A stretch of DNA of 64,000 nt from Udaeobacter sp025935755 (GCA_036278715.1 DASUKN010000017.1:1-64000); one strand, 5' to 3'; shown: positions 27,527 through 36,547, numbered from the stretch's first letter. Numbers and translations: made by a program. The notes: generated by a model from the sequence alone, not told the origin.

Positions 27527-29605
27527 ATGAGGTCACCACTTCGCGTTCTTCTGCTCACCGCTCTGGTTTATTCCGCGCTTCTCGTCCACGGCGAAGAATC
27601 ACCTCCGACGAAATTGAAATACGGTGCCTGGGGATTCGATCTTGCCGGAATGGATACGGCCACGAGGCCGGGCGACGATTTTTTTCGTTACGCCAACGGT
27701 GCCTGGCTGGATAAAACGCAGATTCCGCCGGATAAACCGGCATACTCGCTCCGGCTTGCCATGACCGATCTCACTGAACAACGGTTGCACGACATGATGG
27801 AAGCGCTCGCTGCGAAATCGAATGACCATCCCTCCACTCTCGAGGAGAAAGTGGGCACTTTTTACGGCTCGTTCATGGACGAAGCGCGGGCTGAGCAACT
27901 TGGTACAAAACCGATTCGGTCTGAACTGAACGCCCTCAAGGAGATAAAGACACGCGAGGATTTGGCCGGGCTGATGGGCCGAACCACCACCGATTTCGCA
28001 TTCTCCCTTTTCAACGTGACGATCGACGCCGATTTAAAAGATCCAGACAGATACGCCTTCTATCTGACCCAGGCCGGGATCGGACTTCCCGATCGCGATT
28101 ACTATTTGAAACCCGAGTTCGCGGCACAGAAAACGGCTTATCAAAATTATGTCGCAACAATTCTAAAATTGTTGAGCTGGGCTGACCCGGACAAAAGCGC
28201 CGGGGACATCGTCGATTTCGAAACGAAAATCGCGGACGCCAGCTGGACCAAAGCGCAACAACGAGACTTCAACGCGATTTACAATGCAATGTCGGTTCAG
28301 GATCTGAAGAAGTTCGTTCCCGGATTTGCCTGGGACAAATTTCTTCATGAAGCAAAGATGCCGAATCTGACGCGTGTCATCGTTGCCGAGAAGAGCGCCT
28401 TTCCCAAGATTATCGACGCTTACTCGAAGACACCTATCGACACGATTCATGCCTGGCAGGCATTCCACATTGCAGATAACGCCGCGCCCTATCTCTCCAA
28501 GCCATTCACCGACGCCTACTTTGAGCTGCATGCCAAAACACTCTCCGGTCAGAAGCAACAACAAGCGCGTTGGAAACGCGCAATCACAGCTGTCAGCGGC
28601 GGCGATTTTCTTGTTGGAGATCGTTTCGGAACGTTCGGAACGATGGGCTTCGGAGTTGGCCAGCTCTACAGCGCAAAATATTTTCCCGCAGAAGCAAAAC
28701 AAAAGATCCAGGATCTGGTCACAAACTTGAAAGTGGCGTATCGCGCGCGGATCCAAAAGCTCGATTGGATGGGGCCGGACACGAAAAAGGAAGCGCTTAA
28801 GAAACTCGATACCTACACGATTAAGGTTGGTTACCCCGATCATCCGCGCGATTATTCGAAGCTGGTTGTTCGCAATGATGACTTAGTCGGCAACGTTAAG
28901 CGATGCGCACAACTGGATTGGGATTTTTTCACAGAGCGGTTTTCCAAACCGGTTGACCGAACTGATTGGAGCATGACGCCGCAAACCAACGACGCTTACA
29001 ATGGAAGTCTGCGCGACATCGTTTTCCCGGCGGGAATTCTACAGCCGCCGATTTTTGACGCGGACGCCGATGCTGCAATCAACTACGGCGCAGCAGGCGG
29101 AGTGATCGGGCACGAGCTCACCCACGGATTCGATGATCAGGGCCGCAAAATCGATGCATCCGGCGCATTGCGCGATTGGTGGACAAAGAAAGATGCGGAC
29201 GAATTCCAAGTCCGGGCAAAAATGCTCCGCGCTCAATATTCGCGGTATGAACCGATTCCCGGTGTCCATGTGAACGGAGAATTAACCATGGGCGAAAACA
29301 TCGCCGACCTGGGCGGCCTCACTCTCGCGCTCGATGCCTACCGCGCTTCGCTTAAGGGAGAACCGGCGCCAGTGCTCGACGGGTATACCGGCGATCAGCG
29401 CGTGCTTCTCGGTTGGGCGCAGGCGTGGCGCGGAAAAGTCACCGACGACTATGTCAAAAAGCAGGTCGTAAGCGACCCGCATTCTCCGCGTCAATTCCGG
29501 GTGATTGGTCCGACGCGAAACAGTGACGTTTGGTATGATGCTTTCAAGGTCCAGCCAAACGACAAGATGTTTGTCGCACCGGATCAGCGCGTCAGGATTT
29601 GGTGA
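27527..29605 (+). CDS. M13 family (neprilysin/PepO-like) zinc metallopeptidase
   Basis: This protein has about 692 residues from ATG 27527, where a signal segment begins (RSPLRVLLLTALVYSALLV). Zinc ligands are seen at His529 and His533 in GHELTHGFDDQG, and at Glu590 in GENIADLGGL. The substrate-binding NDAYNGSLRDIVFPAGILQP motif is present. Full length for the family suggests an active secreted or periplasmic endopeptidase acting on short peptides. The frame is open further upstream, but the upstream part would read through the terminator at 27371, so the later ATG is preferred. Confidence 0.9.
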   Translation: MRSPLRVLLLTALVYSALLVHGEESPPTKLKYGAWGFDLAGMDTATRPGDDFFRYANGAWLDKTQIPPDKPAYSLRLAMTDLTEQRLHDMMEALAAKSNDHPSTLEEKVGTFYGSFMDEARAEQLGTKPIRSELNALKEIKTREDLAGLMGRTTTDFAFSLFNVTIDADLKDPDRYAFYLTQAGIGLPDRDYYLKPEFAAQKTAYQNYVATILKLLSWADPDKSAGDIVDFETKIADASWTKAQQRDFNAIYNAMSVQDLKKFVPGFAWDKFLHEAKMPNLTRVIVAEKSAFPKIIDAYSKTPIDTIHAWQAFHIADNAAPYLSKPFTDAYFELHAKTLSGQKQQQARWKRAITAVSGGDFLVGDRFGTFGTMGFGVGQLYSAKYFPAEAKQKIQDLVTNLKVAYRARIQKLDWMGPDTKKEALKKLDTYTIKVGYPDHPRDYSKLVVRNDDLVGNVKRCAQLDWDFFTERFSKPVDRTDWSMTPQTNDAYNGSLRDIVFPAGILQPPIFDADADAAINYGAAGGVIGHELTHGFDDQGRKIDASGALRDWWTKKDADEFQVRAKMLRAQYSRYEPIPGVHVNGELTMGENIADLGGLTLALDAYRASLKGEPAPVLDGYTGDQRVLLGWAQAWRGKVTDDYVKKQVVSDPHSPRQFRVIGPTRNSDVWYDAFKVQPNDKMFVAPDQRVRIW

Positions 29606-29655
29606 CTCGCCCGATTGCAATCTGCGAGCGCCAAACTACATTCCGCAGTCTTTTC

Positions 29656-29728
29656 GGGGGCATAGCTCAGTTGGTAGAGCGCCAGCTTTGCAAGCTGGAA
29701 GTCAGGGGTTCGAATCCCCTTGCCTCCA
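29656..29728 (+). tRNA. tRNA-Ala (anticodon TGC)
   Basis: The cloverleaf is complete. The acceptor GGGGGCA pairs with TGCCTCC. The D-arm is GCTCAGTTGGTAGAGC, the anticodon stem CCAGC/GCTGG with loop TTTGCAA, and the T-arm GGGGTTCGAATCCCC. No CCA is encoded. This tRNA species normally lies in the 16S-23S spacer. Confidence 0.97.
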
Positions 29729-29730
29729 AT

Positions 29731-29830
29731 CTTATTTTCGATTTGCGATTTCCGATTGCCGATTTAAGTAAATGCGCGCCAAGCGCGCCGCGAAACAAAA
29801 TCGAAAATCGACAATCGAGATTCGAAAATT
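29731..29830. repeat. AAATCGRAAATC-type simple repeats between the tRNAs
   Basis: TTTTCGATTTGCGATTTCCGATTGCCGATTT (29734-29764) and an inverse array AAAATCGAAAATCGACAATCGAGATTCGAAAATT (29798-29832) lie between the two tRNA genes. The same CCGAAATC unit recurs as a tandem at about 33790-33822. Confidence 0.5.
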
Positions 29831-29851
29831 CCGGCGCGAAGCCGCGACACG

Positions 29852-29925
29852 GGGCCTGTAGCTCAGTTGGTTAGAGCATGCGCTTGATAAGCGCAGGGTC
29901 ACTGGTTCGAGCCCAGTCAGGCCCA
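29852..29925 (+). tRNA. tRNA-Ile (anticodon GAT)
   Basis: The acceptor GGGCCTG pairs with CAGGCCC. The D-arm is GCTCAGTTGGTTAGAGC, the anticodon loop TTGATAA reads GAT, and the T-arm is CTGGTTCGAGCCCAG. It lies 123 bp after tRNA-Ala and is the other standard rRNA-spacer tRNA. No 23S follows. Confidence 0.97.
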
Positions 29926-30052
29926 GTCTCGAAGACTTTCGGACCTGGTCGCGCCGCCTGCTCGCGAATGGTTTCGAAATAGGCTTCGCGAAGACTACAT
30001 CTCTTCCACTTGTTCCTCTTCTAGGCGTGAGCGACGACGCGGAAACGCACAG

Positions 30053-31462
30053 TCAGAACTGAAAATAAACGAACGGCACGGGACCGGTTGCAGGAAACAA
30101 TTCCAAGGCGAGAAAGGCCAAAACATACGCGGGGATTTGAATGCGTGCCGGCTGCAAAGCCAGACGATCGATGAATTGGCTGCGCTCCTGGGCCACGGTG
30201 AGAAACAGCGAAATGAAAATAAGTACGAGGGTACCCGTCGTAAGCAGGAAGTCCCCAGTCACGTGCGTGGACCCAAACAGCGCGCCTAACACGTATCCGC
30301 TGGCCTGAAGAGTTTTCCCACGAAAGAAAGGCGCGCTTAACACGAAGGCACTGAACATTGCTCCTATGCTAAACGGCACGAACCAATGCTTCTTAATGAC
30401 TTTGTCGACCGCTGTTCCTACTGTCGCCCGGTGAAAGACACGGTAGCCGACTAGTAGAAGGCCGTGGTAAGCGCCCCACATCACGAAGGTCCAGTTCGCT
30501 CCATGCCACAGACCAATTAGCACCATAACAACAAACATGTTGCGGTATAACACCAGACGCCCTTTCCTCCCCCGGCTGAATGGCATAAACATGTAGTCAC
30601 GCACCCATGTGGAAAGCGTTATATGCCAGCGTTGCCAAAAGTCAGGCGGGTTCCGGGCCAAAAATGGGCGCGCGAAATTAAGCGGAAACTCGAAACCAAG
30701 CAGTTTGGCGCAACCGCGAGCAATGTCTGTGTACCCGGAAAAATCGAAGAACACCTGCATGGTAATGGCAAGGCAACCCGACCACGCAGCCAGCCAACCC
30801 GGATGCGCAGTAGGATCATTGAAATACGAATCGGAAACCACGGCGAACCGGTCCGCAAATACCATTTTCTTTATCAAGCCTGACAGGACGAGAATGATTC
30901 CGCTCTGGACGACAATTGCTGTTGGAGATCGCCATGACCAAATCTGATGGATGAATTGCCGCGCACGGATAATCGGACCGGCGATCAGGTGAGGAAAAAA
31001 TGCGATGAACAGCGCGTAATCGAGCGGGTTTCTGACGGCCTTCATCTTTCCCCAATAGACGTCAAAGGTGTAGGAAAGACTGGCGAACGTGTAGAAGCTG
31101 ACGCCGACGGGAAGCACGATTTGCAACACCACTGACGACTGCGGAATGCGAAGCAACGCAGCGAGCGAGCCGGCGAAGAAATCGTAATACTTAAAGAATC
31201 CAAGTATTCCGAGATTAACTACAAGGCTGACCACCAGCAGAAGCTTCTTTCGCCGGCCGCTCGCAGTCTCCAGCCAGATTCCGAGAAAATAATCCACGAT
31301 TGTAGAGGTGAGGATGAGCACGATGAATCGCGGATCCCACCACATGTAGAAGACATAGCTCGCAAGTAGCAGCAGGATCTTTCCGATACGGAACGGCACG
31401 CTGTAAAACACCGCCGCAACGATGAAAAAGAAGATCCAATACTGAAAACTGTTAAAGAGCAT
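30053..31462 (-). CDS. MBOAT O-acyltransferase (AlgI-like)
   Basis: This 469-residue multi-pass membrane protein begins MLFNSFQYWIFFFIVAAVFY, the usual AlgI/DltB-like start. It contains SFYTFASLSYTFDVYWGKM, FFPHLIAGPIIRARQF and the catalytic-His motif GLWHGANWTFVMWGAYHG. It should move acyl (usually acetyl) groups across the membrane to an exported polysaccharide. The preceding gene encodes a membrane-anchored SGNH protein, the usual partner that performs the final transfer outside. The two genes are 22 bp apart. Confidence 0.9.
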   Translation of the reverse strand: MLFNSFQYWIFFFIVAAVFYSVPFRIGKILLLLASYVFYMWWDPRFIVLILTSTIVDYFLGIWLETASGRRKKLLLVVSLVVNLGILGFFKYYDFFAGSLAALLRIPQSSVVLQIVLPVGVSFYTFASLSYTFDVYWGKMKAVRNPLDYALFIAFFPHLIAGPIIRARQFIHQIWSWRSPTAIVVQSGIILVLSGLIKKMVFADRFAVVSDSYFNDPTAHPGWLAAWSGCLAITMQVFFDFSGYTDIARGCAKLLGFEFPLNFARPFLARNPPDFWQRWHITLSTWVRDYMFMPFSRGRKGRLVLYRNMFVVMVLIGLWHGANWTFVMWGAYHGLLLVGYRVFHRATVGTAVDKVIKKHWFVPFSIGAMFSAFVLSAPFFRGKTLQASGYVLGALFGSTHVTGDFLLTTGTLVLIFISLFLTVAQERSQFIDRLALQPARIQIPAYVLAFLALELFPATGPVPFVYFQF

Positions 31463-31484
31463 GCAATACTCGTTAGGTTAACTC

Positions 31485-33215
31485 CTAATTCATCTCATCC
31501 GTTGAGCGCGGTCCAGGCACTGGCAATTCAACTCTCGCGCTAGCTCGTGGTTTCGAAACAACCGGAAGGCGTGCTATTAACTCCGATACAAGGTTTTCCG
31601 TGAACTTCTGGCGGCCCTTCGCGTTCAGATGGAATGCATCGAAGTAGTATTCCGGTTTTTCAAGAAAATCGAACGTGTGTCCGGGTAACGAAAAATTTGT
31701 CTTCTCGATGACCGAGGTCGGAAGGACCGATTCATGTAGTGTCGAAAATCCAGCGAGCTGTAGAAACGGTCCGCGGGGAACAGGCGTAAGCACTATCGCG
31801 GTTGGACTATCTGCATAGCGATGCATAATGCGCGGGATCCAATCGCGTTGCAGTTTGAGCGAGTATTCCGTGTCCGACTCGGACGGACGTATCAAGCTTT
31901 TCCGGAAAGCCGATCTCTGAGCTTCTGTTAACTTCGGCGCGTACGTTACCTGTCCTGTCGTCGCATCGTAAGATGTCCCCACCAGATCGTACTCCCGGCC
32001 TTTATATTCCGATCCGGAATGTCTTTGGTTCGCCTGTCGAACGTTTGTAATTCGCGCGATCGGATGCGCAAGAAAATCGACAACGTCGTCCTGGTACGCC
32101 GAGCCTCGCAGTATGGAAGCAACGAACGCCCTGACCCGGCCAGACCATCGTTGAAAACCAGAGGCAAAATGAAAGCTGTCTGCATACCGCAGTAGCGGAG
32201 CTGTCATGGAAATCCGAAGCTGATCGGCGCTGTTTGGATCGTAGCCGATGCCGTACGGAACGATGATCGCCGCGTAGCGCCGCGCAGTGGGATCCACTTC
32301 CCGAACCATGTAATACCACGTGTTAGCCGATGCGGCGGGTTCGGCGAGACTAACAAACTTCAGTCCCGCAGCGGACCCGAGTTCGTTCGCCAATTTGGCG
32401 GAGAACCCCTCGGCTATCCTTGAATCACCGAGCACCAGGACTTCTTTCAAACCTGATGAAGCGCGTTCCCTTTCGGCTCGGGTGATTCTCGCGATACGTC
32501 CCGCGTACGAACTTGGAGCCAGGATCGACACATACAATCCGCTGTGAAAGATCGCGCCATCGACACAAATGAATGCGACGATGCCAAGCAAGAGATTTCG
32601 TCTGACGCGGAGTGGCCGGGGCGACGTCGTCGGCTCGGTGGGAAATGTTGTTCGCACCGGCCCGGTGGAACTGAAGTACACCGCCACGTACACAATCGCT
32701 GCCAGCCCAACGATCAGTGCCCAGTGCGCGATCGATTGCCATCGCGAGGTGCCTTGAGCAGACATATTCCCGGCAGATCCGGAAACAGCGACTTTAGCGA
32801 GCAACGTCTGCCGTTGATCGTCACCATAAAGTTCGAAGAGATAGCTATGCTCCTTAATCCATGGTGCAGCCTGTTTACCTCGCGAACCGCTCGCAAACGC
32901 AACCGGTTTTCTGTTTTCTTCAGTGACAAAAACAAATCCTACCGCGCCGTTTCCGGTGTCCCACGTGATCTCAGTTTTTCCAGTTCCGTCGTCGAGCATC
33001 ACGCGCTGCGGGTTTGCTGTGATAGAAGGTGCGCGCGAAACTCCGGCTGAATTGCTACCGGATGAATTTTGTTCAGGCGCAGCGTCGAGAACGGATGCGT
33101 TTCCCGAATATATCGCAACACACACCACGAGGCCGGCCAGGACGCTGCGAATCTTCAGAAGCACTGGCCTATCACGCTGTCGTTCGTGAAAGCACTTATG
33201 CAGTTCGCGTGTCAT
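31485..33215 (-). CDS. Membrane-anchored SGNH-like acyltransferase partner with N-terminal Ig-like domain
   Basis: This protein has about 576 residues from ATG 33215; TTG 33242 is an upstream option. After a first hydrophobic segment, residues about 55-135 look like an extracytoplasmic beta-sandwich (SITANPQRVMLDDGTGKTEI to LLAKVAVSGS). Two more membrane segments follow (~155-225), then an SGNH/AlgJ-like domain. That domain has the GDS motif in VLVLGDSRIAEGF and the closing DxxH in YYFDAFHLNAKGRQKF. It probably accepts acyl groups from the MBOAT protein next door and transfers them to a glycan. The extra N-terminal domain is unusual and may bind the polymer. Confidence 0.75.
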   Translation of the reverse strand: MTRELHKCFHERQRDRPVLLKIRSVLAGLVVCVAIYSGNASVLDAAPEQNSSGSNSAGVSRAPSITANPQRVMLDDGTGKTEITWDTGNGAVGFVFVTEENRKPVAFASGSRGKQAAPWIKEHSYLFELYGDDQRQTLLAKVAVSGSAGNMSAQGTSRWQSIAHWALIVGLAAIVYVAVYFSSTGPVRTTFPTEPTTSPRPLRVRRNLLLGIVAFICVDGAIFHSGLYVSILAPSSYAGRIARITRAERERASSGLKEVLVLGDSRIAEGFSAKLANELGSAAGLKFVSLAEPAASANTWYYMVREVDPTARRYAAIIVPYGIGYDPNSADQLRISMTAPLLRYADSFHFASGFQRWSGRVRAFVASILRGSAYQDDVVDFLAHPIARITNVRQANQRHSGSEYKGREYDLVGTSYDATTGQVTYAPKLTEAQRSAFRKSLIRPSESDTEYSLKLQRDWIPRIMHRYADSPTAIVLTPVPRGPFLQLAGFSTLHESVLPTSVIEKTNFSLPGHTFDFLEKPEYYFDAFHLNAKGRQKFTENLVSELIARLPVVSKPRASARVELPVPGPRSTDEMN

Positions 33216-33222
33216 GCGAGCG

Positions 33223-33708
33223 TCATAATTCGGCGTCAACAAATCGGCTCTGGTTCATGGCGCTCAACTTCTTTGAATGACGGGCCGCGAAGCTCGCACC
33301 AATCAACAATCCGAGAAATGCTCCTCCAACATCCAGGAATACGTCGCGAACTGACGGCGTACGCGATTTAACAAACGTTTGATGAAATTCATCGGTCGCC
33401 GCAAATAGCCCGCAACCCAGCAGAACTGCGCCAAAAACCATCAGCGGCTTTGTGCGGAGACTTGGGAGATTCCGAAGCGCTCGCCACAACAGAAGGGCCA
33501 GAACGGTGTATTCGATAACGTGCGCGCATTTACGAACGATTACGAGAATTGTCCAGATTGTATTCGGCGACATGCCCGGTTTCAACCAAAGCAAGAACGG
33601 AACGATGTATCGGGACGTGTGCTGGGAAGACATGACGCTGGTTGAACCGGCGAAGATCACGCCAAGCCAGATCAGTAATGGCAACCAATATTTGACAAAT
33701 TGTCTCAT
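33223..33708 (-). CDS. VanZ-like membrane protein
   Basis: This 161-residue protein has four membrane segments and the VanZ-like signatures VRKCAHVIEYTVLALLLWRA and ATDEFHQTFVKSRTPSVRDV. VanZ proteins modify susceptibility to glycopeptides in some hosts, but most members are uncharacterised and often accompany polysaccharide genes. It precedes the SGNH/MBOAT pair on the same strand with virtually no gap, so the three are probably one transcript. Confidence 0.85.
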   Translation of the reverse strand: MRQFVKYWLPLLIWLGVIFAGSTSVMSSQHTSRYIVPFLLWLKPGMSPNTIWTILVIVRKCAHVIEYTVLALLLWRALRNLPSLRTKPLMVFGAVLLGCGLFAATDEFHQTFVKSRTPSVRDVFLDVGGAFLGLLIGASFAARHSKKLSAMNQSRFVDAEL

Positions 33709-33716
33709 TCGCTAGT

Positions 33717-33822
33717 AGGGCGTCTGTGTGCCGGCCCCGAATATTTTCGGGGTCCAGAGAAACGGCCCTACGAAATCTGCGAATCTGAAATCCGCAATCC
33801 GAAATCCGAAATCCGAAATCGA
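33717..33822. repeat. Palindrome plus CCGAAATC tandem at the manA 5' end
   Basis: The hairpin CCCCGAA-TATT-TTCGGGG (33735-33752) lies inside a GTAGGGCGTCTG...GGCCCTAC unit. A tandem of about four CCGAAATC units follows (33790-33822). These repeats run into what is otherwise the start of the mannose-6-phosphate isomerase gene. Confidence 0.55.
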
Positions 33823-34756
33823 TGGTCCCCTCGCCTTCGAACCGATCTTCATCGAGCGAATTTGGGGCGGAAGACGACTCCAGTTCGAATTTCATAAAAA
33901 ACTGCCGGCGCAGAAGCGGATTGGCGAGTCGTGGGAAATAGTAGATCGCCCTGAGGCTCAGAGCGTTGTCGCCGCCGGGCCATTACGGGGAAAAACGTTG
34001 CACGATTTGTGGACGAATCACCGGCAGGAAATTTTCGGGCAAGTTGTGGACACTCAAAACTTTCCATTGCTCGTCAAAATTCTCGATGCCCGGGAGAAGC
34101 TCTCGGTGCAGGTGCATCCGCCCGAGGATATCGCCCGCAGACTAGGAGGCGAACCAAAGAGCGAGTTTTGGTACGTGGTCAGTGCAAATTCCGGGGCCGA
34201 GGTTTTCATTGGGTTTCGCGAGCCGATGGCGCGCGAAAAGTTCGAGGAGCAGCTACGCCAGGGAAATCTGATCGATCAGATCCACAAGCTCGGCGTTCAG
34301 GCAGGCGATGCTGTTTTCCTCCCGGCCGGGAGGGTTCATGCGATCGGCGAAGGAAATCTGCTCATCGAAATCCAGCAAAATAGCGACACCACTTACCGGG
34401 TATTCGATTGGAACCGCACAGACCCCGTGACAGGAACGAAACGGGATCTGCACATTGAAAAGGCGATTCAATCTATCAATTTCGAAGACGTGCGGCCGAA
34501 GCTGATCGAATCGCAAGGCGAATTGCTGATTAGCAATCACCTGTTCGAAATCCAAAAATGGAATCTCGATGGAAAGCGGGAAGCAGCTCCACTCGGACAA
34601 TTCGCGATTGTTTGTTGTCTCACCGGCAGCGTCGGTTGTGGCAATGATAAGTTCGCTCCAGGAGAATTTTTTCTCGTGCCCGCGCATTTAATGGACCGGC
34701 AACTGAAACCATTTGAATCCAACACAAGTCTTCTGCGAGTAACCATTCCCCAATAG
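33728..34756 (+). CDS. manA: Mannose-6-phosphate isomerase, class I
   Basis: The enzyme interconverts mannose-6-P and fructose-6-P, feeding GDP-mannose and glycan synthesis. The conserved protein begins at about residue 33 (PLAFEPIFIERIWGGRRL). Zinc ligands lie in VQVHPPED, KSEFWYV and PAGRVHAIGEGN. Class I short forms are about 310-320 residues, which fits this body. The open frame extends upstream only to GTG 33728, and its first ~32 residues are encoded by intergenic repeat sequence. The only ATG near the expected start (about 33821) is out of frame by one base. Either an unusual start is used or a one-base deletion has hit the start region. Confidence 0.8.
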   Translation: MPAPNIFGVQRNGPTKSANLKSAIRNPKSEIDGPLAFEPIFIERIWGGRRLQFEFHKKLPAQKRIGESWEIVDRPEAQSVVAAGPLRGKTLHDLWTNHRQEIFGQVVDTQNFPLLVKILDAREKLSVQVHPPEDIARRLGGEPKSEFWYVVSANSGAEVFIGFREPMAREKFEEQLRQGNLIDQIHKLGVQAGDAVFLPAGRVHAIGEGNLLIEIQQNSDTTYRVFDWNRTDPVTGTKRDLHIEKAIQSINFEDVRPKLIESQGELLISNHLFEIQKWNLDGKREAAPLGQFAIVCCLTGSVGCGNDKFAPGEFFLVPAHLMDRQLKPFESNTSLLRVTIPQ

Positions 34757-34800
34757 TAGCGCGAGCGTTCTCGCTTGCGTTTACGAGCGAGTCAAGCCAG
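34757..34800. repeat. Palindromic repeat after manA
   Basis: TAGCGCGAGCGTTCTCGCTTGCG is followed by an inverse AGGCTCGCGCTA near 34800-34813. The outer TAGCGCGAG/CTCGCGCTA ends pair. It is another GTAGCGC-type element and may double as a terminator for manA. Confidence 0.5.
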
Positions 34801-34814
34801 AGGCTCGCGCTATC

Positions 34815-34979
34815 TTATGCCCAGGTCCAAACATGGTGCACTGTCTCACGGTTTCTCACCGGCACCACGTGCGTCTTTGGATGCAATTGCTCGTCCTGGG
34901 GCGCAGGCACGATGAAAGTACCTGCTCCGCACAACGAGAAGCAGGTGATGACAATCGCAAGTTTCAGTACCCGGTTCAC
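34815..34979 (-). CDS. Small exported protein (54 residues)
   Basis: The minus-strand frame starts at GTG 34979, 26 bp after the DUF971 stop, and ends at TAA 34815-34817. The product starts MNRVLKLAIVITCFSLCGAG, a convincing signal peptide, then a short polar tail with HVVPVRNRETVHHVWTWA. It is too short for family assignment. Position and signal peptide argue for a real gene co-transcribed with the DUF971 gene. Confidence 0.45.
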   Translation of the reverse strand: MNRVLKLAIVITCFSLCGAGTFIVPAPQDEQLHPKTHVVPVRNRETVHHVWTWA

Positions 34980-35005
34980 TGACGAATAAAGCTTATCGCT
35001 TCGCT

Positions 35006-35314
35006 TTAGTTCGAATGCTGCGCTAAACGCCGTAGATAAGTAAAGCTATAAATCCCTGTGGCGTGTCCGTCGGCCCATCGAGGCTGCAGTGCATACCCGC
35101 CCACCCAATCCAATCCAAGGAGCTCGAAGCTCTTCTCGGTGTAAGTCACCTGCGGACGTTCAATCTGACCGAGCACATCCGGTTCGCCGCCGCAGGCAGC
35201 GCAGGGACATGCACGCCGCAAAAGTTCGACTTTCAAAAACGATTCCGTGCCGTCGTTCCAGGCAATGGCCAGTTCGTCGCCGATTTGTTGAATGTTCGTA
35301 GGCTCGAGTCGCAT
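35006..35314 (-). CDS. DUF971 family protein
   Basis: This 102-residue protein has the DUF971 (gamma-butyrobetaine-hydroxylase N-domain-like) pattern: ELAIAWNDGTESFLKVELLR, RACPCAACGGE with three cysteines, and GGYALQPRWADGHATGIYSF. Such stand-alone proteins are thought to bind metal and are often near Fe-S or MRP-type genes. Here it lies 45 bp downstream of yggS on the same strand. Confidence 0.85.
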   Translation of the reverse strand: MRLEPTNIQQIGDELAIAWNDGTESFLKVELLRRACPCAACGGEPDVLGQIERPQVTYTEKSFELLGLDWVGGYALQPRWADGHATGIYSFTYLRRLAQHSN

Positions 35315-35359
35315 GTTCGATTCTCTTGGAGCGGCGGCATCATAGCCGCCGAGGCAGAT

Positions 35360-36061
35360 CTAGAGATGGCCCTTCCTTAGTTTCCGCTCACCAAAGATCG
35401 CCGTGCCCACTCGCACAAGTGTCGCGCCCTCTTCGATTCCAATTGAAAAATCCTGGGTCATTCCCATCGATAGCTGCGGCAGCTTCAAGGTGAATTCCTT
35501 TTCAAGCGAATCGCGCAATCCCCGGACTTCCACAAAGAATTTCCGCGAGTCTTCCGATTCCTCAGCGACCGGCGGAATACACATCAGCCCTTCTATGGAA
35601 AGCCGCGGGAGCGCCAGCAGACTTTCCATTTGGTCACGCAACTGACCTGGGGCGAATCCGAATTTACTACCCTCACCTGCTACATTCACTTCAAGCAAAA
35701 CCCGCGGATACAACCCTTCTTCTTCCGCAATCCGGTTAATGTCATGCGCCAGCGCCACAGAATCAACGCTGTGAATCATTTCGAACAGCGGCAGGGCCGG
35801 GCGCACTTTATTTTTTTGGAGGTGCCCGACAAAATGCCAGCGAATGTTCGACGGCAGCTCAGGAATTTTCGCGCGGGCTTCCTGCACGCGGCTTTCGCCA
35901 AAGAGAGTTTGGCCGGCTTCAATCGCCTCACGCACATTCTCAACCGGATGCGTCTTGCTGATTGCGACCAGCTCAATTTCATCAGCCGACCGGCCTGATT
36001 TCATTGCCGCCGTTGCAATTTGGTCCCGAACACGATCGAGATTTTCTGCGATCGAACTCAT
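35360..36061 (-). CDS. yggS: YggS-family PLP-binding protein (PLP homeostasis)
   Basis: This protein has 233 residues from ATG 36061 (MSSIAENLDRVRDQI). It shows the YggS/COG0325 features: PLP Lys in VAISKTHP, LFGESRVQEARAKI, WHFVGHLQKNKVR, IHSVDSVALA, VNVAGEGSKFGF and MGMTQDFSIGIEEGATLVRV. The protein buffers and delivers pyridoxal 5'-phosphate and has no known enzymatic turnover. Longer upstream reading would run through a palindromic repeat (36074-36092), so the ATG after it is preferred. Confidence 0.92.
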   Translation of the reverse strand: MSSIAENLDRVRDQIATAAMKSGRSADEIELVAISKTHPVENVREAIEAGQTLFGESRVQEARAKIPELPSNIRWHFVGHLQKNKVRPALPLFEMIHSVDSVALAHDINRIAEEEGLYPRVLLEVNVAGEGSKFGFAPGQLRDQMESLLALPRLSIEGLMCIPPVAEESEDSRKFFVEVRGLRDSLEKEFTLKLPQLSMGMTQDFSIGIEEGATLVRVGTAIFGERKLRKGHL

Positions 36062-36073
36062 ACAGAATTGTAG

Positions 36074-36092
36074 GGCAGGCGGTTCGCCTGCC
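36074..36092. repeat. Palindrome upstream of yggS
   Basis: GGCAGGCG-GTT-CGCCTGCC has 8-bp arms, within a TGTAGGGCAGGCGG unit like the other scattered elements. A further palindrome, GACTGGGC-T-GCCCAGTC, is at 36287-36303. Confidence 0.55.
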
Positions 36093-36350
36093 AATGACAA
36101 ATCAACGCCACCCATCTGTGCATCACACGGCTTCACCACTCACGCTCTCCAAGTTTAATATATCCCCGTGCCGATTCGCAGATCGATCTTGCCCCGCTCT
36201 TGCAGCGTTGCCTTCAGAGATCTGTACTTCTTTTGCTTTGCAAAAAATCATTTGCTCTCGCCGGGGTCGCAGTGTTCGTGGCAAGGGACTGGGCTGCCCA
36301 GTCTCTGATGCCAAACGTAATCAGAAGTCACCCCGAAAATCGCCCTGAAG

Positions 36351-36375
36351 TGCTATACGTGAATCACGTATAGCA
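36351..36375. promoter_or_regulatory. Perfect 25-bp palindrome, operator-like
   Basis: TGCTATACGTGA-A-TCACGTATAGCA is a 12+1+12 perfect inverted repeat lying 172 bp before the ATG of the small Sm-like exported protein. It is AT-balanced and unlike the GC-rich scattered palindromes. A binding site for a dimeric regulator is the simplest reading. The rest of 36062-36547 shows no gene. Confidence 0.45.
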
Positions 36376-36547
36376 TCAAACCCGCGGCGCACGCCGATTG
36401 ACTCGCTCTTGAATCATTGCAACGGGCTTTTGTCACTCACCACTGCCCCCGCCGTATCATTCATGTCGCCTACTCGAGACCATGGATCGCTGCCCCGTGA
36501 ATTATTTGCTGGCCAATCCTCCCGGAATCACGCAGAACGAGCGCATT

